A DNA stretch of 53,275 bases from Methylobacter sp. (GTDB lineage: Bacteria > Pseudomonadota > Gammaproteobacteria > Methylococcales > Methylomonadaceae), in NCBI GenBank assembly GCA_004299305.1, contig SCPZ01000063.1:1-53275 (forward strand), in the 5' to 3' direction. A program made the position numbers and the translations under genes. Shown here in pieces: positions 8,339 through 20,175 of this stretch. Position 1 is the stretch's first letter; each line of letters starts with the position of its first letter. Under the pieces are notes generated by a model. That model saw nothing but the letters and a program-made list of their open reading frames with translations. It made no database searches and had not been told where the DNA came from.

Positions 8339-8917
8339 ATGTCTCTAAATTTAAAAGAAAAGATTCTTTATGCCGCGTCGGGACTGTTTTATAGTCAAGG
8401 CATCAGGGCGACAGGTGTCGATGCCGTCGTTAAAGCGGCAAACACTACCAAAATGAGCCTTTATAAGTATTTTTCTTCCAAGGACGATTTGGTTATTGCC
8501 TTTTTGCGCAAGCGGGATGAGGATTTTCGAGCTTGGTTTGTCGAGCAGGTTAACGGCAAGGCGGATACGCCTAAGGCTAAGTTACTGGCGATCTTTGATG
8601 TGATTAGCGAATGGATGGCTATTCCCGAATTTCGCGGCTGCGCTTTTATCAATGCGGCTGCTGAGTTTCCGCTTGAAGGCAACCCTGTACATCAGGTGTC
8701 TGCGGAGTTTTATGATCAGTTTCGAAGCTATATTACCGAGTTATCCAGGCAGTGCGGCTCAAGATCTCCGGAAAGTCTGGCTTTACAATTAAGCCTGCTG
8801 ATTGAAGGCGCGATCGTCTCGGAACAGATGAAGCGCCATTCAGGCGCTGCCGAACAGGCCAAGCAGGCCGCAATTATTCTTATCGAGGCAAGCTTAAGCG
8901 ACATCCCCTGCATGTAA
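8339..8917 (+). CDS. TetR/AcrR family transcriptional regulator
   Basis: The protein is 192 residues from ATG 8339; an upstream in-frame TTG at 8330 is less likely. The N-terminal helix-turn-helix reads GIRATGVDAVVKAANTTKMSLYKYFSSKDDLV, a classic TetR domain. The C-terminal ligand domain contains FRGCAFINAAAEFP, close to the TetR group annotated with YcdC/RutR- or AcrR-like repressors. It is divergent from the small membrane protein at 7834-8223, with two operator-like palindromes between, so autoregulation and control of that neighbour are likely. Confidence 0.85.
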   Translation: MSLNLKEKILYAASGLFYSQGIRATGVDAVVKAANTTKMSLYKYFSSKDDLVIAFLRKRDEDFRAWFVEQVNGKADTPKAKLLAIFDVISEWMAIPEFRGCAFINAAAEFPLEGNPVHQVSAEFYDQFRSYITELSRQCGSRSPESLALQLSLLIEGAIVSEQMKRHSGAAEQAKQAAIILIEASLSDIPCM

Positions 8918-9016
8918 CGATGCTCGATAGGAATGTTGTAACATCTTGACTGCTTTGGCGAATCGTAAATCTATGCCATCATATTTATTGTTATTAGTTT
9001 TTTAGGAAATGCCTGA

Positions 9017-9844
9017 ATGCAGGGATACACAGAAAAAATGCAGGTCCGAATGGACATGGATAAATCAAAGCCGGTTCAATACGAGTTGCCGCTTGGCGAC
9101 CAGCGAGTCGCCTTAAATCCGCTGATCGGCAAGCCGATTAAATTGATCTATACCGGTAAAATACGTTGCGTACATTGCAATAGGTCTATGAAAAAGAGCT
9201 TTAACCAGGGCTATTGCTATCCCTGTTTTACCTCATTGGCGCAATGCGATATATGCATCATGAAGCCGGAAACTTGCCACTATGAGGCCGGCACTTGCCG
9301 GGAGCCGACATGGGGAGAGGCATTTTGTTTCCAGCCGCATGTGGTTTACCTGGCTAATTCCAGCGCGATTAAAGTCGGCATTACCCGGCAAACTCAAATC
9401 CCGACACGCTGGATAGATCAAGGTGCGGTGCAGGCGCTGCCGATTTTTAAAGTGCAGTCGCGCTATATTTCAGGGCTGATTGAAATTGCTATCGCCAAAC
9501 ATGTCAGCGATAAAACCAGTTGGCAGCAAATGCTCAAAAGCAAGGCCGAGCCTGTCGATCTGAGTGCAAAACGTGATGAATTAATTGCCGTTTGTGCGGC
9601 GGAGCTGGCCGAAATCAGCCAACGTTTTGGGCCTCAGGCGATTGAGTTTTTAGCCGATGAGTCGGTTGTAGATATTCATTTTCCTGTGGACAGTTACCCG
9701 GTCAAGGTTAAATCCTTCAATCTCGATAAGAACGCTGAAGTATCCGGCGTGCTGCACGGCATTAAAGGTCAATATCTATTGCTGGATACCGGCGTGATTA
9801 ATATCCGCAAGTTTGCCGGTTATGAGCTTGAGTTTTCAGTGTAA
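9017..9844 (+). CDS. DUF2797 family protein
   Basis: A 275-residue protein. A cysteine-rich part (CVHCNRSMKKSF, CYPCF, CDIC, then further cysteines up to about residue 103) looks like a zinc-binding domain. It is followed by VYLANSSAIKVGITR, which resembles a short GIY-YIG-like core, and a C-terminal beta-rich tail. This order fits the DUF2797 family, which has no established function. AGGA at about 9003 lies ahead of the chosen ATG; later in-frame ATGs (such as 9038) are possible. It stands alone upstream of the ilv cluster, separated by 230 bases. Confidence 0.7.
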   Translation: MQGYTEKMQVRMDMDKSKPVQYELPLGDQRVALNPLIGKPIKLIYTGKIRCVHCNRSMKKSFNQGYCYPCFTSLAQCDICIMKPETCHYEAGTCREPTWGEAFCFQPHVVYLANSSAIKVGITRQTQIPTRWIDQGAVQALPIFKVQSRYISGLIEIAIAKHVSDKTSWQQMLKSKAEPVDLSAKRDELIAVCAAELAEISQRFGPQAIEFLADESVVDIHFPVDSYPVKVKSFNLDKNAEVSGVLHGIKGQYLLLDTGVINIRKFAGYELEFSV

Positions 9845-10074
9845 GAGCGGTTTGGCTTAATGCACCTGCTTTGGGCAAGTTAGCGATAATTAATTATTTT
9901 ACTATCCAGGCAAGAATTAAAAAGGATAAGAGATGCGTGTACAATTTGACCAAAAACCAAGTAAAATGCCCAACATATGTCGCTTGCAAAAAGCGGCTGC
10001 CAGCAGCAGTTTATGTGATTTTTTAAAAACGCATATAATCGGCTTAATTCGAAAGTCTATTTGAGGGTATTAGC

Positions 10075-11811
10075 GTGGAGCTAAACGGCGCACAAATTGT
10101 AATTCAGAGTCTTAAGGACGAAGGCGTAGAATATATTTTTGGCTATCCCGGCGGGGCGGTATTGCATTTGTACGACGCCCTTTTTCAGCAGGATGATGTC
10201 AAACACATTTTGGTTCGACACGAGCAAGGCGCGACCCATGCGGCGGACGGCTATGCCCGAGCCACCGGCAAGCCGGGCGTGGTTCTGGTCACTTCCGGCC
10301 CTGGCGCCACCAATGCGGTAACCGGCATTGCCACCGCTTATATGGACTCAATCCCGATGGTGGTTATTTCCGGCCAAGTGCCGTTGCCTGTCATCGGCAG
10401 CGATGCGTTCCAGGAAGTCGATATGGTCGGCATTACCCGGCCCTGCGTGAAGCATAATTTCCTGGTCAAAGACGTGACCAAGCTGGCTGAAACTATCAAA
10501 AAGGCCTTTTATGTGGCGACCACCGGCCGTCCCGGCCCCGTTGTTGTCGACGTGCCCAAAGATATTACCGATCCCAGAATAAAAGTGCCTTATAAATACC
10601 CTAAAAAAGTATCTATTCGTTCTTATAATCCGGCGGTTAGCGGTCATAAGGGGCAGATTAAAAAAGCCGTTGATTTATTATTGACCGCACAAAAGCCGAT
10701 CATTTATTCCGGTGGCGGTGTGATTTTAGGCGAGGCCGACAAGGAGTTGACCGAGTTTGCTCACACACTGGGATTTCCGGTCACGAATACCTTGATGGGC
10801 TTGGGCGCTTATCCTGCAACCGACAAACAGTTTGTCGGTATGCTCGGGATGCACGGCACTTATGAAGCCAATATGGCGATGCATGACAGCGATGTGATTA
10901 TCGCTATCGGTGCGCGTTTTGACGACCGGGTCACCGGCAAGCTGGATCAGTTTTGCCCACATGCCCAGATTATTCATATCGACGTTGATCCTGCGTCTAT
11001 TTCCAAAACCGTTAAGGTTGCAATTCCTATCGTCGGTGAAGTTAAGCCGGTGTTGGAACAGATGATGGAAATGATCAAGGAAAGCAAAAAGAAACCGTCC
11101 AAGAAAGCCTTGGAAAGCTGGTGGAACCAGATCGACCAATGGCGGGCCGTCAAATGCATGGAATATGACCGCAACAGCCGCCTGATCAAGCCGCAATACG
11201 TGATTGAACAGTTGTATGAAGTCACCAAAGGCGAGGCGTATATTGCCTCTGATGTAGGCCAGCATCAAATGTGGGCGGCCCAATATTATCCGTTCGACAA
11301 GCCTCGGCATTGGATTAATTCCGGCGGTTTGGGCACGATGGGCTTCGGCTTACCTGCGGCCATCGGCGTTAAACTGGCGTTTCCCGATGCGGAAGTCGCC
11401 TGCGTGACCGGCGACGGCAGCATCCAGATGTGCATTCAGGAACTATCGACCGCATTGCAATACAATGCGCCGGTAAAAATCATCAACCTGAACAACAGCT
11501 ATCTGGGCATGGTTCGCCAATGGCAGGAATTTAGCTACGAAAGCCGTTATTCGCATTCGTATATGGATACTATCCCTGATTTCGTCAAGCTGGCCGAAGC
11601 CTACGGCCATGTCGGCATGCGTGTTGATAAACCCGAGGAGGTCAGACCGGCGCTGGAAGAAGCGTTTGCGCTGAAAGACCGCACGGTATTCTTGGACATC
11701 CTGACCGACAGAACCGAAAACGTATATCCGATGATAGAAGCCGGTAAAGCCCATAACGATATGACTTTAAGAGTTGCAAACGGCACATCGACTGACAGGG
11801 AGTTGGCATAA
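10075..11811 (+). CDS. ilvB: Acetolactate synthase large subunit
   Basis: A 578-residue thiamine-diphosphate enzyme that condenses two pyruvates (or pyruvate and 2-oxobutyrate) in the first common step of valine, leucine and isoleucine synthesis. The catalytic glutamate is E50 ([19 protein letters not shown]). The ThDP/Mg motif [12 protein letters not shown]…[12 protein letters not shown] and FAD-domain [12 protein letters not shown] are intact. Translation starts at GTG 10075, preceded by GAGGG (10062-10066). The stop overlaps the ATG of ilvH by one base, so the two subunits are translationally coupled. It most resembles the IlvI/IlvB group of proteobacteria. Confidence 0.95.
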   Translation: MELNGAQIVIQSLKDEGVEYIFGYPGGAVLHLYDALFQQDDVKHILVRHEQGATHAADGYARATGKPGVVLVTSGPGATNAVTGIATAYMDSIPMVVISGQVPLPVIGSDAFQEVDMVGITRPCVKHNFLVKDVTKLAETIKKAFYVATTGRPGPVVVDVPKDITDPRIKVPYKYPKKVSIRSYNPAVSGHKGQIKKAVDLLLTAQKPIIYSGGGVILGEADKELTEFAHTLGFPVTNTLMGLGAYPATDKQFVGMLGMHGTYEANMAMHDSDVIIAIGARFDDRVTGKLDQFCPHAQIIHIDVDPASISKTVKVAIPIVGEVKPVLEQMMEMIKESKKKPSKKALESWWNQIDQWRAVKCMEYDRNSRLIKPQYVIEQLYEVTKGEAYIASDVGQHQMWAAQYYPFDKPRHWINSGGLGTMGFGLPAAIGVKLAFPDAEVACVTGDGSIQMCIQELSTALQYNAPVKIINLNNSYLGMVRQWQEFSYESRYSHSYMDTIPDFVKLAEAYGHVGMRVDKPEEVRPALEEAFALKDRTVFLDILTDRTENVYPMIEAGKAHNDMTLRVANGTSTDRELA

Positions 11812-12302
11812 TGAGACATATTATTTCTATCCTGATTGAAAACGAATCCGGCGCATTATCGCGGGTCGCAGGCTTGTTTTCCGCGCGCGGCTACAATATC
11901 GAGTCCTTGACGGTCGCGCCTACAGAAGATTCCAGCCTGTCGCGCATGACTCTGGTCACTCGCGGCAGCGACGACATTATCGAGCAAATAACTAAGCAGC
12001 TGAATAAGCTGATTGATGTGGTTAAACTGATAGACTTGGCCGAATCCGATCATATTGAACGGGAACTGATGATGGTCAAGATCAAGACCAGCGAGCATAC
12101 CCGCGAAGAAATCAGGGGCATAGCGGCTATATTTCGCGGCAAAATTATCGATGTAACGCCGACCACGTATGTCGTGGAAATGACCGGTCCCTCCAGCAAG
12201 CTGGATGCGTTTATCGCCGCTATCGATGGCGACACCATTATTGAAGTGGTTCGTTCCGGGCCGACAGGTATATCGAGAGGCGAAAAAGGGCTGCATTTGT
12301 AA
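11811..12302 (+). CDS. ilvH: Acetolactate synthase small (regulatory) subunit
   Basis: A 163-residue protein with an N-terminal ACT domain (RHIISILIENESGALSRVAGLFSARGYNIESLTV) and the C-terminal AHAS small-subunit domain. It activates the large subunit and confers valine feedback inhibition; the ACT residues known to bind valine (region around GALSRVAGLF) are present. Its ATG overlaps the stop of ilvB. The length equals that of the family. Confidence 0.95.
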   Translation: MRHIISILIENESGALSRVAGLFSARGYNIESLTVAPTEDSSLSRMTLVTRGSDDIIEQITKQLNKLIDVVKLIDLAESDHIERELMMVKIKTSEHTREEIRGIAAIFRGKIIDVTPTTYVVEMTGPSSKLDAFIAAIDGDTIIEVVRSGPTGISRGEKGLHL

Positions 12303-12349
12303 GTTGGCGGTATTGTGTCCGTTTTTCTATGATGAATTAGGTTAAGCAA

Positions 12350-12964
12350 ATGGCTAAAATTACCGAATTATCGCAATTGGATTTAAACGGGACTTATAGC
12401 TATGCCGATTATATAACCTGGAAATTTGATGACGCCCTAGAATTAATCAAAGGCAAAATCATGCTGATGTCGCCCGCGCCGAATGTGTATCATCAGGATA
12501 TTTCAACGAACTTAACGTGTTTATTAGCCGTTTTTTTTAAACACAAAAAATGCCGTCTTTATGTCGCGCCGTTCGATGTTCGCTTATATGACCGTAAAAA
12601 ATCGATTTTAGCCAGTCAAGACATACATACAGTAGTGCAGCCGGATTTATGCGTCATTTGCAACCCGGAAATTCTGGATATACAAGGCTGTAATGGCGCC
12701 CCCGACTGGATTATTGAAATCCTGTCGAAAGGCACCGCCAAACGGGACATGAATATTAAGTATGAGCTGTACCAAGAAAGCGGAGTTATGGAATACTGGA
12801 TCGTTTATCCGGAAGAACAAGCTATCCATCAGTTTGTATTAGACGAAAATAATTGCTACCAACTTAAACACATGTATGCCGGTGACGATATTGCCACGCC
12901 GCATTTATTCCCTGACCTAGCAATTGAATTAACTGAAGTCTTTGAAACGTGGGCTAAGGAATAA
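12350..12964 (+). CDS. Uma2 family (DUF820) putative restriction-endonuclease-like protein
   Basis: A 204-residue protein with the Uma2 pattern: LELIKGKIMLMSPAPNVYHQDIS, then VQPDLCVICNPE, then APDWIIEILSKGT…KRDMNIKYELYQESGVMEYWIVYPE. The D (of QPDLCV), E (of IEIL) and K (of KYELY) fit the PD-(D/E)xK nuclease core. The family is very common in Cyanobacteria and scattered elsewhere, and its role is unproven. It sits 47 bases after ilvH and 76 bases before ilvC on the same strand, splitting an otherwise standard ilvBHC operon. That position suggests insertion of an unrelated gene. Confidence 0.8.
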   Translation: MAKITELSQLDLNGTYSYADYITWKFDDALELIKGKIMLMSPAPNVYHQDISTNLTCLLAVFFKHKKCRLYVAPFDVRLYDRKKSILASQDIHTVVQPDLCVICNPEILDIQGCNGAPDWIIEILSKGTAKRDMNIKYELYQESGVMEYWIVYPEEQAIHQFVLDENNCYQLKHMYAGDDIATPHLFPDLAIELTEVFETWAKE

Positions 12965-13001
12965 TATCGGTGTATAAGCGCGATCCGATAACAAAAATTA
13001 A

Positions 13002-14057
<1,056 letters not shown>

Positions 14058-14086
14058 TCTTAAGTTGGTTTAGGCGCTTTCCTGCG

Positions 14087-14246
14087 AAAAATATACCCAA
14101 CTGACTGGTTTTTTTGCCCGTCTGCTGCGTTGTAAAAATGGTTGCATAGCTCGCTATGCGCCCATTTTTACGCCTCGGCAACTGCTCCTGCATCCATGCA
14201 GTCGTTGTAGACGAACAAAAATCCTGCGCCATTTGGGTATATTTAT
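14087..14246. repeat. Inverted-repeat (MITE-like) element of about 160 bases
   Basis: The ends AATATACCCAA (about 14090-14100) and TTGGGTATATT (14233-14243) are inverted, with further outer complementarity (CTTAAG near 14058 and 14262). Inside, AAAAATGG…GCGCCCATTTTT forms a second hairpin around GCATAGCTCGCTATGC. No transposase gene is present. It separates ilvC from its terminator. Confidence 0.6.
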
Positions 14247-14269
14247 TCTTGGCAATCGCCTTAAGAGTT

Positions 14270-14302
14270 AAAAAAGCCTGTCTTTATGATGGGCTTTTTT
14301 TT
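14270..14302 (+). terminator. Intrinsic terminator of the ilv operon
   Basis: AAAAAAGCC and GGCTTTTTTTT flank a loop of about 13 bases: an A-tract, a GC-paired stem and a run of eight T. It is oriented for plus-strand transcription from ilvC and is bidirectional in form. Confidence 0.7.
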
Positions 14303-14397
14303 CGTTCAGGCACCAAACATATTCGGTTATTTTAGCCTTACTACAACATAACGCATGGGTTTTCTATGTTTTTACACAGTTTTTAGGTTAAAATAGC

Positions 14398-14618
14398 GGG
14401 CTTTCGAAGCTGGACGAGTGAGCAGCGATGGTGACCCAATAAATGCACCTCACTCGGCTTGAGCTACCTGCATGTATCCGACGCATTTCATTCACTCCGA
14501 TGGCTCCGCCACCGCGGTCTTAGGTTGTGTGACTGCGGTATGGTATGTAGCCCACCGCCCCGGTACGAGTCCTCGATAAGCTGTTTGAACATTTATTGAG
14601 AGCGGTCACCAAAAAAGT
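14398..14618 (+). other. Candidate structured RNA or leader upstream of EF-G
   Basis: The bases before the EF-G ATG (14647) contain a perfect eight-pair hairpin CGAGTGAG/CTCACTCG (about 14415-14456), a second hairpin CCGCGGTC/GACTGCGG (about 14512-14538), and long-range complementarity GGTGACC (14430) with GGTCACC (14604), followed by AAAAAAGTTTTTT. An AT-rich TAAAAT box lies just before 14398. This suggests a folded 5' leader or a small RNA of about 215 bases. It does not match any RNA family I know. Folded by eye only. Confidence 0.35.
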
Positions 14619-14646
14619 TTTTTATGCCCAACTTTAGAGTAAAAAC

Positions 14647-16731
14647 ATGACAGATTTAGCGCATTATAGAAACATTGGCATCTTCGCTCACGTCGATGCC
14701 GGTAAAACAACGACTACCGAGCGGATTTTAAAGCTTACCGGTAAAATCCACAAAATCGGTGAAGTACACGATGGCGCGGCAACGACTGACTTCATGGAAC
14801 AGGAGCAGGAGCGAGGCATCACCATTCAGTCTGCTGCGACTACTTGTTTCTGGAAAGACTATCGTTTCAATATCATCGACACCCCAGGGCACGTTGACTT
14901 TACTATTGAAGTTTATCGTTCATTAAAAGTTCTTGACGGCGGTATCGGCGTTTTCTGCGGTTCAGGCGGCGTAGAACCCCAATCGGAAACCAACTGGCGT
15001 TATGCCAACGATTCCGAAGTCGCCCGTGTTATCTATATCAACAAACTGGATCGTATCGGCGCTGATTTTTATCGCGTGGTTAAACAAGTTGAAGATGTAC
15101 TCGGCGCAGTGCCATTGGTTATGACGCTGCCTATCGGCACCGAAGACCAATTCTCCGGCGTAGTTGATATTTTAACGCGTAAGGCATGGATATGGGATGA
15201 TTCAGGAGACCCATTAAACTACACTATTCAAGACATTCCTGCCGACATGGTCGCTGATACCGAAAAATGGCGCGAAAAAATGATCGACCAAGTTGCCGAT
15301 CAGTATGACGATGTCATGGAAAAATATCTTGAAGGTGAAGAGCCCGATATTGACACCATCAAGCGTTGTATCCGTAAAGGTACGATTAACCTGGACTTCT
15401 TCCCGACTTTCTGCGGTTCTTCGTTCAAAAACAAAGGCGTACAGTTGGTGCTTGACGGCGTTGTCGATTACCTGCCTTGTCCTACAGAAGTTAAACCACA
15501 GCCTGAAGTCGATCTGGAAGGTAATGCAACAGGCAGCTTCGCTGTCGTTGATGCCGACAAACCGCTACGCGCGCTGGCATTCAAGATTATGGATGATCGT
15601 TTTGGTGCATTAACGTTCCTGCGTATTTACTCCGGTAAACTGGAAAAAGGCACTTCGGTACTGAATACCTTCACCGGCAAAACCGAACGTATCGGCCGTA
15701 TCGTGGAAATGCACGCTGATACCCGTAATGAACTTGAGTCGGCTCAAGCCGGTGATATTGTTGCGGTACTGGGCATGAAGAACGTGCAAACAGGTCACAC
15801 GCTGTGCGATCCGAAGTTCCCTGCCACATTGGAACCTATGGTTTTCCCTGATCCCGTTATTTCATTAGCGATTTCACCGAAAGACAAAGCGGCTTCCGAA
15901 AAAATGGGTATCGCGCTGGGTAAAATGATTCAGGAAGATCCTTCTTTCCATGTCGAAACCGATGAAGACAGTGGCGAAACCATTCTTAAAGGCATGGGCG
16001 AGTTGCATCTTGATATCAAGGTCGACATCTTGAAACGTACTCACGGTGTTGATGTTATCGTCGGCAAACCCCAAGTGGCCTATCGCGAAACCATTACCAA
16101 ATCGGTTGAAGACGAGTATACCCACAAGAAACAATCAGGCGGTTCAGGCCAATACGGCAAGATCAACTACATTATCGAGCCAGGCGAACCCGGTAGCGGT
16201 TTTGTCTTTGAATCAGCGGTTACCGGCGGTAACGTACCACGCGAATACTGGCCTGCGGTTGAAAAAGGCTTTAAGAGCATGTTGGATAAAGGCGTTCTGG
16301 CCGGATTCCCTTGCTTGGACTTTAAAGTTATCTTAACCGACGGTGCGTTCCACGCAGTTGACTCCTCTGCGATTGCGTTTGAAATTGCAGCAAAAGCGGC
16401 GTTCCGTCAATCGATCCCGAAAGCGGGTCCGCAATTGATCGAACCGATCATGAAAGTTGATACCTTCACACCATCTGATCACGTTGGTGATGTTATCGGT
16501 GACCTTAACCGTCGCCGCGGCATGATCAAATCTCAGGATGCAGGTGTAACAGGTGTTCGTATCAAGTCCGATGTACCGCTGAGTGAAATGTTCGGTTACA
16601 TTGGCGACTTACGTACTATGACCTCAGGTCGTGGTCAATTCTCCATGGAATTCTCGCACTATTTACCGTGCCCGAAAAACGTGTCGGAAGAAGTTATTAA
16701 AGAAGTGAACGAACGCAACAAAAAGAAGTAA
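14647..16731 (+). CDS. fusA: Elongation factor G, type II (second EF-G form)
   Basis: A 694-residue translational GTPase. It shows G1 [15 protein letters not shown] (about 14-28), G2 [12 protein letters not shown]3 DTPGHVDF and G4 NKLD, then EF-G domains II-V ending in [23 protein letters not shown]. Sequence details such as [19 protein letters not shown] and [18 protein letters not shown] match the second EF-G found in vibrios and other gammaproteobacteria rather than the EF-G of the str operon. It is not beside rpsL, rpsG or tuf, which supports a duplicated form. Family members vary between translocase and ribosome-recycling roles. Confidence 0.9.
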   Translation: MTDLAHYRNIGIFAHVDAGKTTTTERILKLTGKIHKIGEVHDGAATTDFMEQEQERGITIQSAATTCFWKDYRFNIIDTPGHVDFTIEVYRSLKVLDGGIGVFCGSGGVEPQSETNWRYANDSEVARVIYINKLDRIGADFYRVVKQVEDVLGAVPLVMTLPIGTEDQFSGVVDILTRKAWIWDDSGDPLNYTIQDIPADMVADTEKWREKMIDQVADQYDDVMEKYLEGEEPDIDTIKRCIRKGTINLDFFPTFCGSSFKNKGVQLVLDGVVDYLPCPTEVKPQPEVDLEGNATGSFAVVDADKPLRALAFKIMDDRFGALTFLRIYSGKLEKGTSVLNTFTGKTERIGRIVEMHADTRNELESAQAGDIVAVLGMKNVQTGHTLCDPKFPATLEPMVFPDPVISLAISPKDKAASEKMGIALGKMIQEDPSFHVETDEDSGETILKGMGELHLDIKVDILKRTHGVDVIVGKPQVAYRETITKSVEDEYTHKKQSGGSGQYGKINYIIEPGEPGSGFVFESAVTGGNVPREYWPAVEKGFKSMLDKGVLAGFPCLDFKVILTDGAFHAVDSSAIAFEIAAKAAFRQSIPKAGPQLIEPIMKVDTFTPSDHVGDVIGDLNRRRGMIKSQDAGVTGVRIKSDVPLSEMFGYIGDLRTMTSGRGQFSMEFSHYLPCPKNVSEEVIKEVNERNKKK

Positions 16732-16745
16732 GCTATAAAAGGCAC

Positions 16746-16768
16746 GCCGGGCAGTTCATCTGCCCGGC
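16746..16768 (+). terminator. Strong hairpin after EF-G
   Basis: GCCGGGCAG and CTGCCCGGC form a nine-pair GC-rich stem with loop TTCAT, 15 bases after the EF-G stop. No T-run follows, so it may be an RNA-stabilising hairpin or a weak terminator. Confidence 0.55.
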
Positions 16769-16914
16769 TGCACCCTACCCGTACTATCCCCCCCTATTTT
16801 TATCAACGCATCCTGTTTGTCGCAGTTATAAGCGATACCGACAAAAATACCTCACCGTAATCACAGCTCCCTTACAAATGCGGAGAATCAATAGGATGAG
16901 CAGAGGCCTCTTGC

Positions 16915-18534
16915 TTAATGTGGTAGGTATTGAATATTATCCAGTTCCATTTGAATACTGCCAATTTGATCGTGAGGAACACCTATTTGAATGGCTTTGT
17001 TGATGCAGGATTGAGCGTTCATGGATTTTTTAGGGTCGGGTTTAGATGTTTTCAGGTCATGAATAATGATTTTCAGCATGTTTAAAGCGAGTGCCTGATT
17101 ATTAGGCATTTTTTCGATGGCATTCTCAAAAACGGCGAGAGACTCTTTAATCCTGCCTTCCTTAAATAAGTTGACGCCCTGATTGTTAATGTCAATTAAT
17201 TCCTGCTCTATCCGGGCAATCAAATTTGCCGCGTAACTATCACCGATAAAGGTACTGCACATTTTGTCTAGGTCATTGATAAAATGTTTATCATCAATGT
17301 TGGTTTTAACTAAATCCGCAAGAATTTCGTCGGCAATTTCACTGGCACCGCTCAGATGACTGATTTTTGCCATTTCCAGGCGTAATTCCCTGGAAATTTG
17401 TTTACCGTATTGCTCGTATAACTTAAATGCTTTTTCGTAAGGCTCCTTCGCTAAACCATTATTTTTTGATTTTTGAATCTCAATTTCCAGTATTGCAGAT
17501 CTAAGCCTTGAATCGGGATCATTAAAAAAAGACTTGTTCATCTCTTTCAGTATATTTTGAGCGTCACCGGTTAAATTAGACTTTAAGTAAATTTTAGCCA
17601 GACCTGAGAAATCGCTGGATGATCCATGCACAGAATGTTTGCCTAAATTAACCGCAGCTTTGTAGGCCTTTCTTGCAATTTCAATGTTTTCGGCTTTATC
17701 CGCCAGCAAGGCCAGTCGTTGCTGTCTTCGGATGGTTTGGGGTGAAAGATCAATTGCCCGGTTAAGCGCGGTTAACGCTTCTTCATTGTTATCCAAGGCT
17801 TCATACGATTTTGCCAGCCAATCGTAAGCTTCCAGCATCATGGGATATTCCTCAATGAACGGTTTAAGGGACTCCACGGCCTGTTCATAATGTCCATCTA
17901 AAAAAGCGATAACAATCAAACCCAATTTTGCCCAGGGAAGATCATCCCTTTCTTGCAGTATTTCCTGGTAAATTCTTTTGGCTTCTTTGAAGTCGCTGAT
18001 TGTAAGAGCTAGTTCGGCGCGTATTTTTAGTATATGTAAGTGGTTTTTTTTATTACTTTGCTGAAGCAACTTTTCACAGTTTTGTATCGCTTGGTAAATA
18101 TTGCCGCTATCTATTTCGTGTTCAATGCCGGCAAGATAGGCCTTGCGGACAATACATCGCTCTATCCGGGTTGACAGCTGTAGTCGGTTAAAGGGTTTTA
18201 CCAGATAATCATCAGGCTTACAGTCGAGGGCGCTAAGCACTAGATTCTTGCTATGCTCAACGGTAAGTATTATAAAAATGGCATTAAACGGCAGTAACTT
18301 AAAATGTTTTGCTTCTTCCAGAACCTGTTGGCCATTTTTTCCGTCGCCCAGATTATAATCGCAGAGGACAATGTCGAATTGAGCTCGCCTCATCTCTACG
18401 ATGCCATTAATACCGGTTCCCGCTTCAACAATGTGCCTTGCCCCCAGCGAATACAGTATGTGTTTAATGGTTTCTCGTTGGATAGCTTGATCCTCGATTA
18501 CCAAAATTTTTTTTAAGTCAAAGTTTAGTTTCAT
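16915..18534 (-). CDS. Response regulator with C-terminal TPR repeats
   Basis: A 539-residue protein. Receiver domain (about 8-125): acidic pair E14/D15, phospho-acceptor D59 (VLCDYNLGDG), T91 and K113 are all in place. The rest (about 130-535) is a chain of tetratricopeptide-like helices (WLAKSYEALDNNEEALTALNRAIDLSP is one clear repeat), so the output is probably protein binding rather than DNA binding. No histidine kinase is next to it. REC-TPR proteins of this build are seen in many gammaproteobacteria and are mostly uncharacterised. Translation starts at ATG 18534. Confidence 0.85.
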   Translation of the reverse strand: MKLNFDLKKILVIEDQAIQRETIKHILYSLGARHIVEAGTGINGIVEMRRAQFDIVLCDYNLGDGKNGQQVLEEAKHFKLLPFNAIFIILTVEHSKNLVLSALDCKPDDYLVKPFNRLQLSTRIERCIVRKAYLAGIEHEIDSGNIYQAIQNCEKLLQQSNKKNHLHILKIRAELALTISDFKEAKRIYQEILQERDDLPWAKLGLIVIAFLDGHYEQAVESLKPFIEEYPMMLEAYDWLAKSYEALDNNEEALTALNRAIDLSPQTIRRQQRLALLADKAENIEIARKAYKAAVNLGKHSVHGSSSDFSGLAKIYLKSNLTGDAQNILKEMNKSFFNDPDSRLRSAILEIEIQKSKNNGLAKEPYEKAFKLYEQYGKQISRELRLEMAKISHLSGASEIADEILADLVKTNIDDKHFINDLDKMCSTFIGDSYAANLIARIEQELIDINNQGVNLFKEGRIKESLAVFENAIEKMPNNQALALNMLKIIIHDLKTSKPDPKKSMNAQSCINKAIQIGVPHDQIGSIQMELDNIQYLPH

Positions 18535-18683
18535 GAAGAAATATCTTAACTTGCAGGCCTCCTTGCACCAACGACATGCTTACACCCCTTAACTACTCAA
18601 TGCCGCCAAGACAAGATATTGAATGGTTCATAAGGTTAATCTGTGGCGTTTTATTTTTGTTGCTGAATAGTTACAAAAAATGT

Positions 18684-19349
18684 TTATTTTCTTCCTGATA
18701 AAAAAGGTACAAAAACAACCGGTTCCAGTTTTTCAACTTCGTAACCATTTTCTGTGCGTGTTACTCGTTGCAACCGTTGGTTGCCGCCCGTGCCGATCGG
18801 GATAACCATTACGCAGCCGACCGCCATTTGCTGCAACAGCATTTCCGGTATTTCAGGCGGTGCGGCAGCAACTAAAATACCATCATAGGGCGCATGATCC
18901 GGCCAGCCCCAACCGCCGTCACTGTGTAAGTAACTGACATTCTTGAGCTTTAAACCCCATAGCCGATCTTTGGCTTTTTTTTGCAACGGCGCAATTCTTT
19001 CAACGGAATAAACATGGTCGACCAGCTGCGCCAGAATCGCCGTCTGGTAGCCGCAACCGGTGCCTATTTCCAATACTTTTGCTAATCGGCCTGATGCCGA
19101 GGCCAGCAATAACTCGGTCATTTTGGCGACGATGTAAGGCTGGGAAATCGTTTGGTTGTAACCAATCGGCAAGGCAGTATCTTCATAAGCCCTGCTGGCC
19201 AAAGCCTCATCCATAAAAATATGCCGGGGCGTGTTGCGTATAACATCCAGAATTTTATTGTTGCGAATGCCCTGCTCCATCAACCGATTGATCATGCGTT
19301 CACGGGTGCGGGAAGAGGTCATGCCTATTCCTTGCAGGCTTTGAATCAT
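18684..19349 (-). CDS. pcm: Protein-L-isoaspartate O-methyltransferase
   Basis: A 221-residue protein with the Pcm pattern: [40 protein letters not shown], then the SAM loop [17 protein letters not shown]. It methylates abnormal isoaspartyl residues in aged proteins to start their repair. Its ATG overlaps the stop of surE by four bases, the usual surE-pcm pairing. The family is normally about 205-225 residues. Confidence 0.95.
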   Translation of the reverse strand: MIQSLQGIGMTSSRTRERMINRLMEQGIRNNKILDVIRNTPRHIFMDEALASRAYEDTALPIGYNQTISQPYIVAKMTELLLASASGRLAKVLEIGTGCGYQTAILAQLVDHVYSVERIAPLQKKAKDRLWGLKLKNVSYLHSDGGWGWPDHAPYDGILVAAAPPEIPEMLLQQMAVGCVMVIPIGTGGNQRLQRVTRTENGYEVEKLEPVVFVPFLSGRK

Positions 19350-20101
19350 AAACCATGCTCCTTAGGTAACCATGCTTTTAAATCATTGATCCGTTCATAC
19401 CAAGTTAAATCCAGCTGTAACGGGGTAACCGATACGAAACCTGCATTAACGGCATAAAAATCAGTTCCGGGCCCTGCATCTTGTTCAGCGCCTGGCGGCC
19501 CTACCCAGTAAATAATACGTCCGCGCGGGTCTTTAGTCTCAATAACCGGCTCGGATTTATGGCGCTGACCCAGCCGGGTTGCCTGGTAGCCTTTTAAGTC
19601 CTTAATAGCGACATCCGGCACATTGACATTAAGAATAGTATCTTGCGGCAACGGATTATTAATTAGTTGCTGTAACAGCGTCACCGCAACCTGTGCTGCG
19701 GTTTCAAAATGACTTGGGTTACTGCCCGCCAACGAAATAGCAATGGCAGGCAAACCTAAAAAACGCCCCTCGGTTGCCGCCGCAACAGTACCGGAGTAAA
19801 GCACATCATCCCCTAAATTCGAGCCGTGATTAATCCCGGCAAAGACCATGTCCGGTTCATTTTTCAACAAACCGGTTATTGCCAAATGCACGCAATCGGT
19901 GGGTGTGCCGTCGACTTTAATAAAGCCGTTATCCATTGCATAAGCGCGCAACGGCATTTCCAGCGTTAAAGAATTACTCGCAGCACTGCGGTTTCTATCT
20001 GGAGCAACCACCGATATTGCGGCATGTCCAGACAATGCATTGGCTAATGCAATGAGTCCTTCAGCCAAGTACCCGTCATCATTACTTAACAAAATATGCA
20101 T
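19346..20101 (-). CDS. surE: 5'/3'-nucleotidase (survival protein E)
   Basis: The protein is 251 residues from ATG 20101; an upstream in-frame TTG (20107) is less likely. The metal-binding start [11 protein letters not shown] (D8, D9) and the later [14 protein letters not shown] and [15 protein letters not shown] are diagnostic for SurE. It dephosphorylates nucleoside 5'- and 3'-monophosphates and short polyphosphate in the cytoplasm. AGGGCGA precedes the start. It is coupled to pcm by a four-base overlap and divergent from the Smr gene. Confidence 0.95.
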   Translation of the reverse strand: MHILLSNDDGYLAEGLIALANALSGHAAISVVAPDRNRSAASNSLTLEMPLRAYAMDNGFIKVDGTPTDCVHLAITGLLKNEPDMVFAGINHGSNLGDDVLYSGTVAAATEGRFLGLPAIAISLAGSNPSHFETAAQVAVTLLQQLINNPLPQDTILNVNVPDVAIKDLKGYQATRLGQRHKSEPVIETKDPRGRIIYWVGPPGAEQDAGPGTDFYAVNAGFVSVTPLQLDLTWYERINDLKAWLPKEHGL

Positions 20102-20175
20102 TATCAATCGCCCTGAAGCAAATTAAGCTATAAAATCAACCATATTAGCAACAATACACAACAAAATCAGCTTTC

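Larger units (their letters stand above)
14058..14646. other. Long intergenic region: inverted-repeat insert, terminator, possible leader RNA
   Basis: The gap between ilvC and the EF-G gene holds three things: an inverted-repeat element (14087-14246), the ilvC terminator (14270-14302) and a stretch (14398-14618) with several hairpins described separately. No open frame with protein character was seen. Confidence 0.6.
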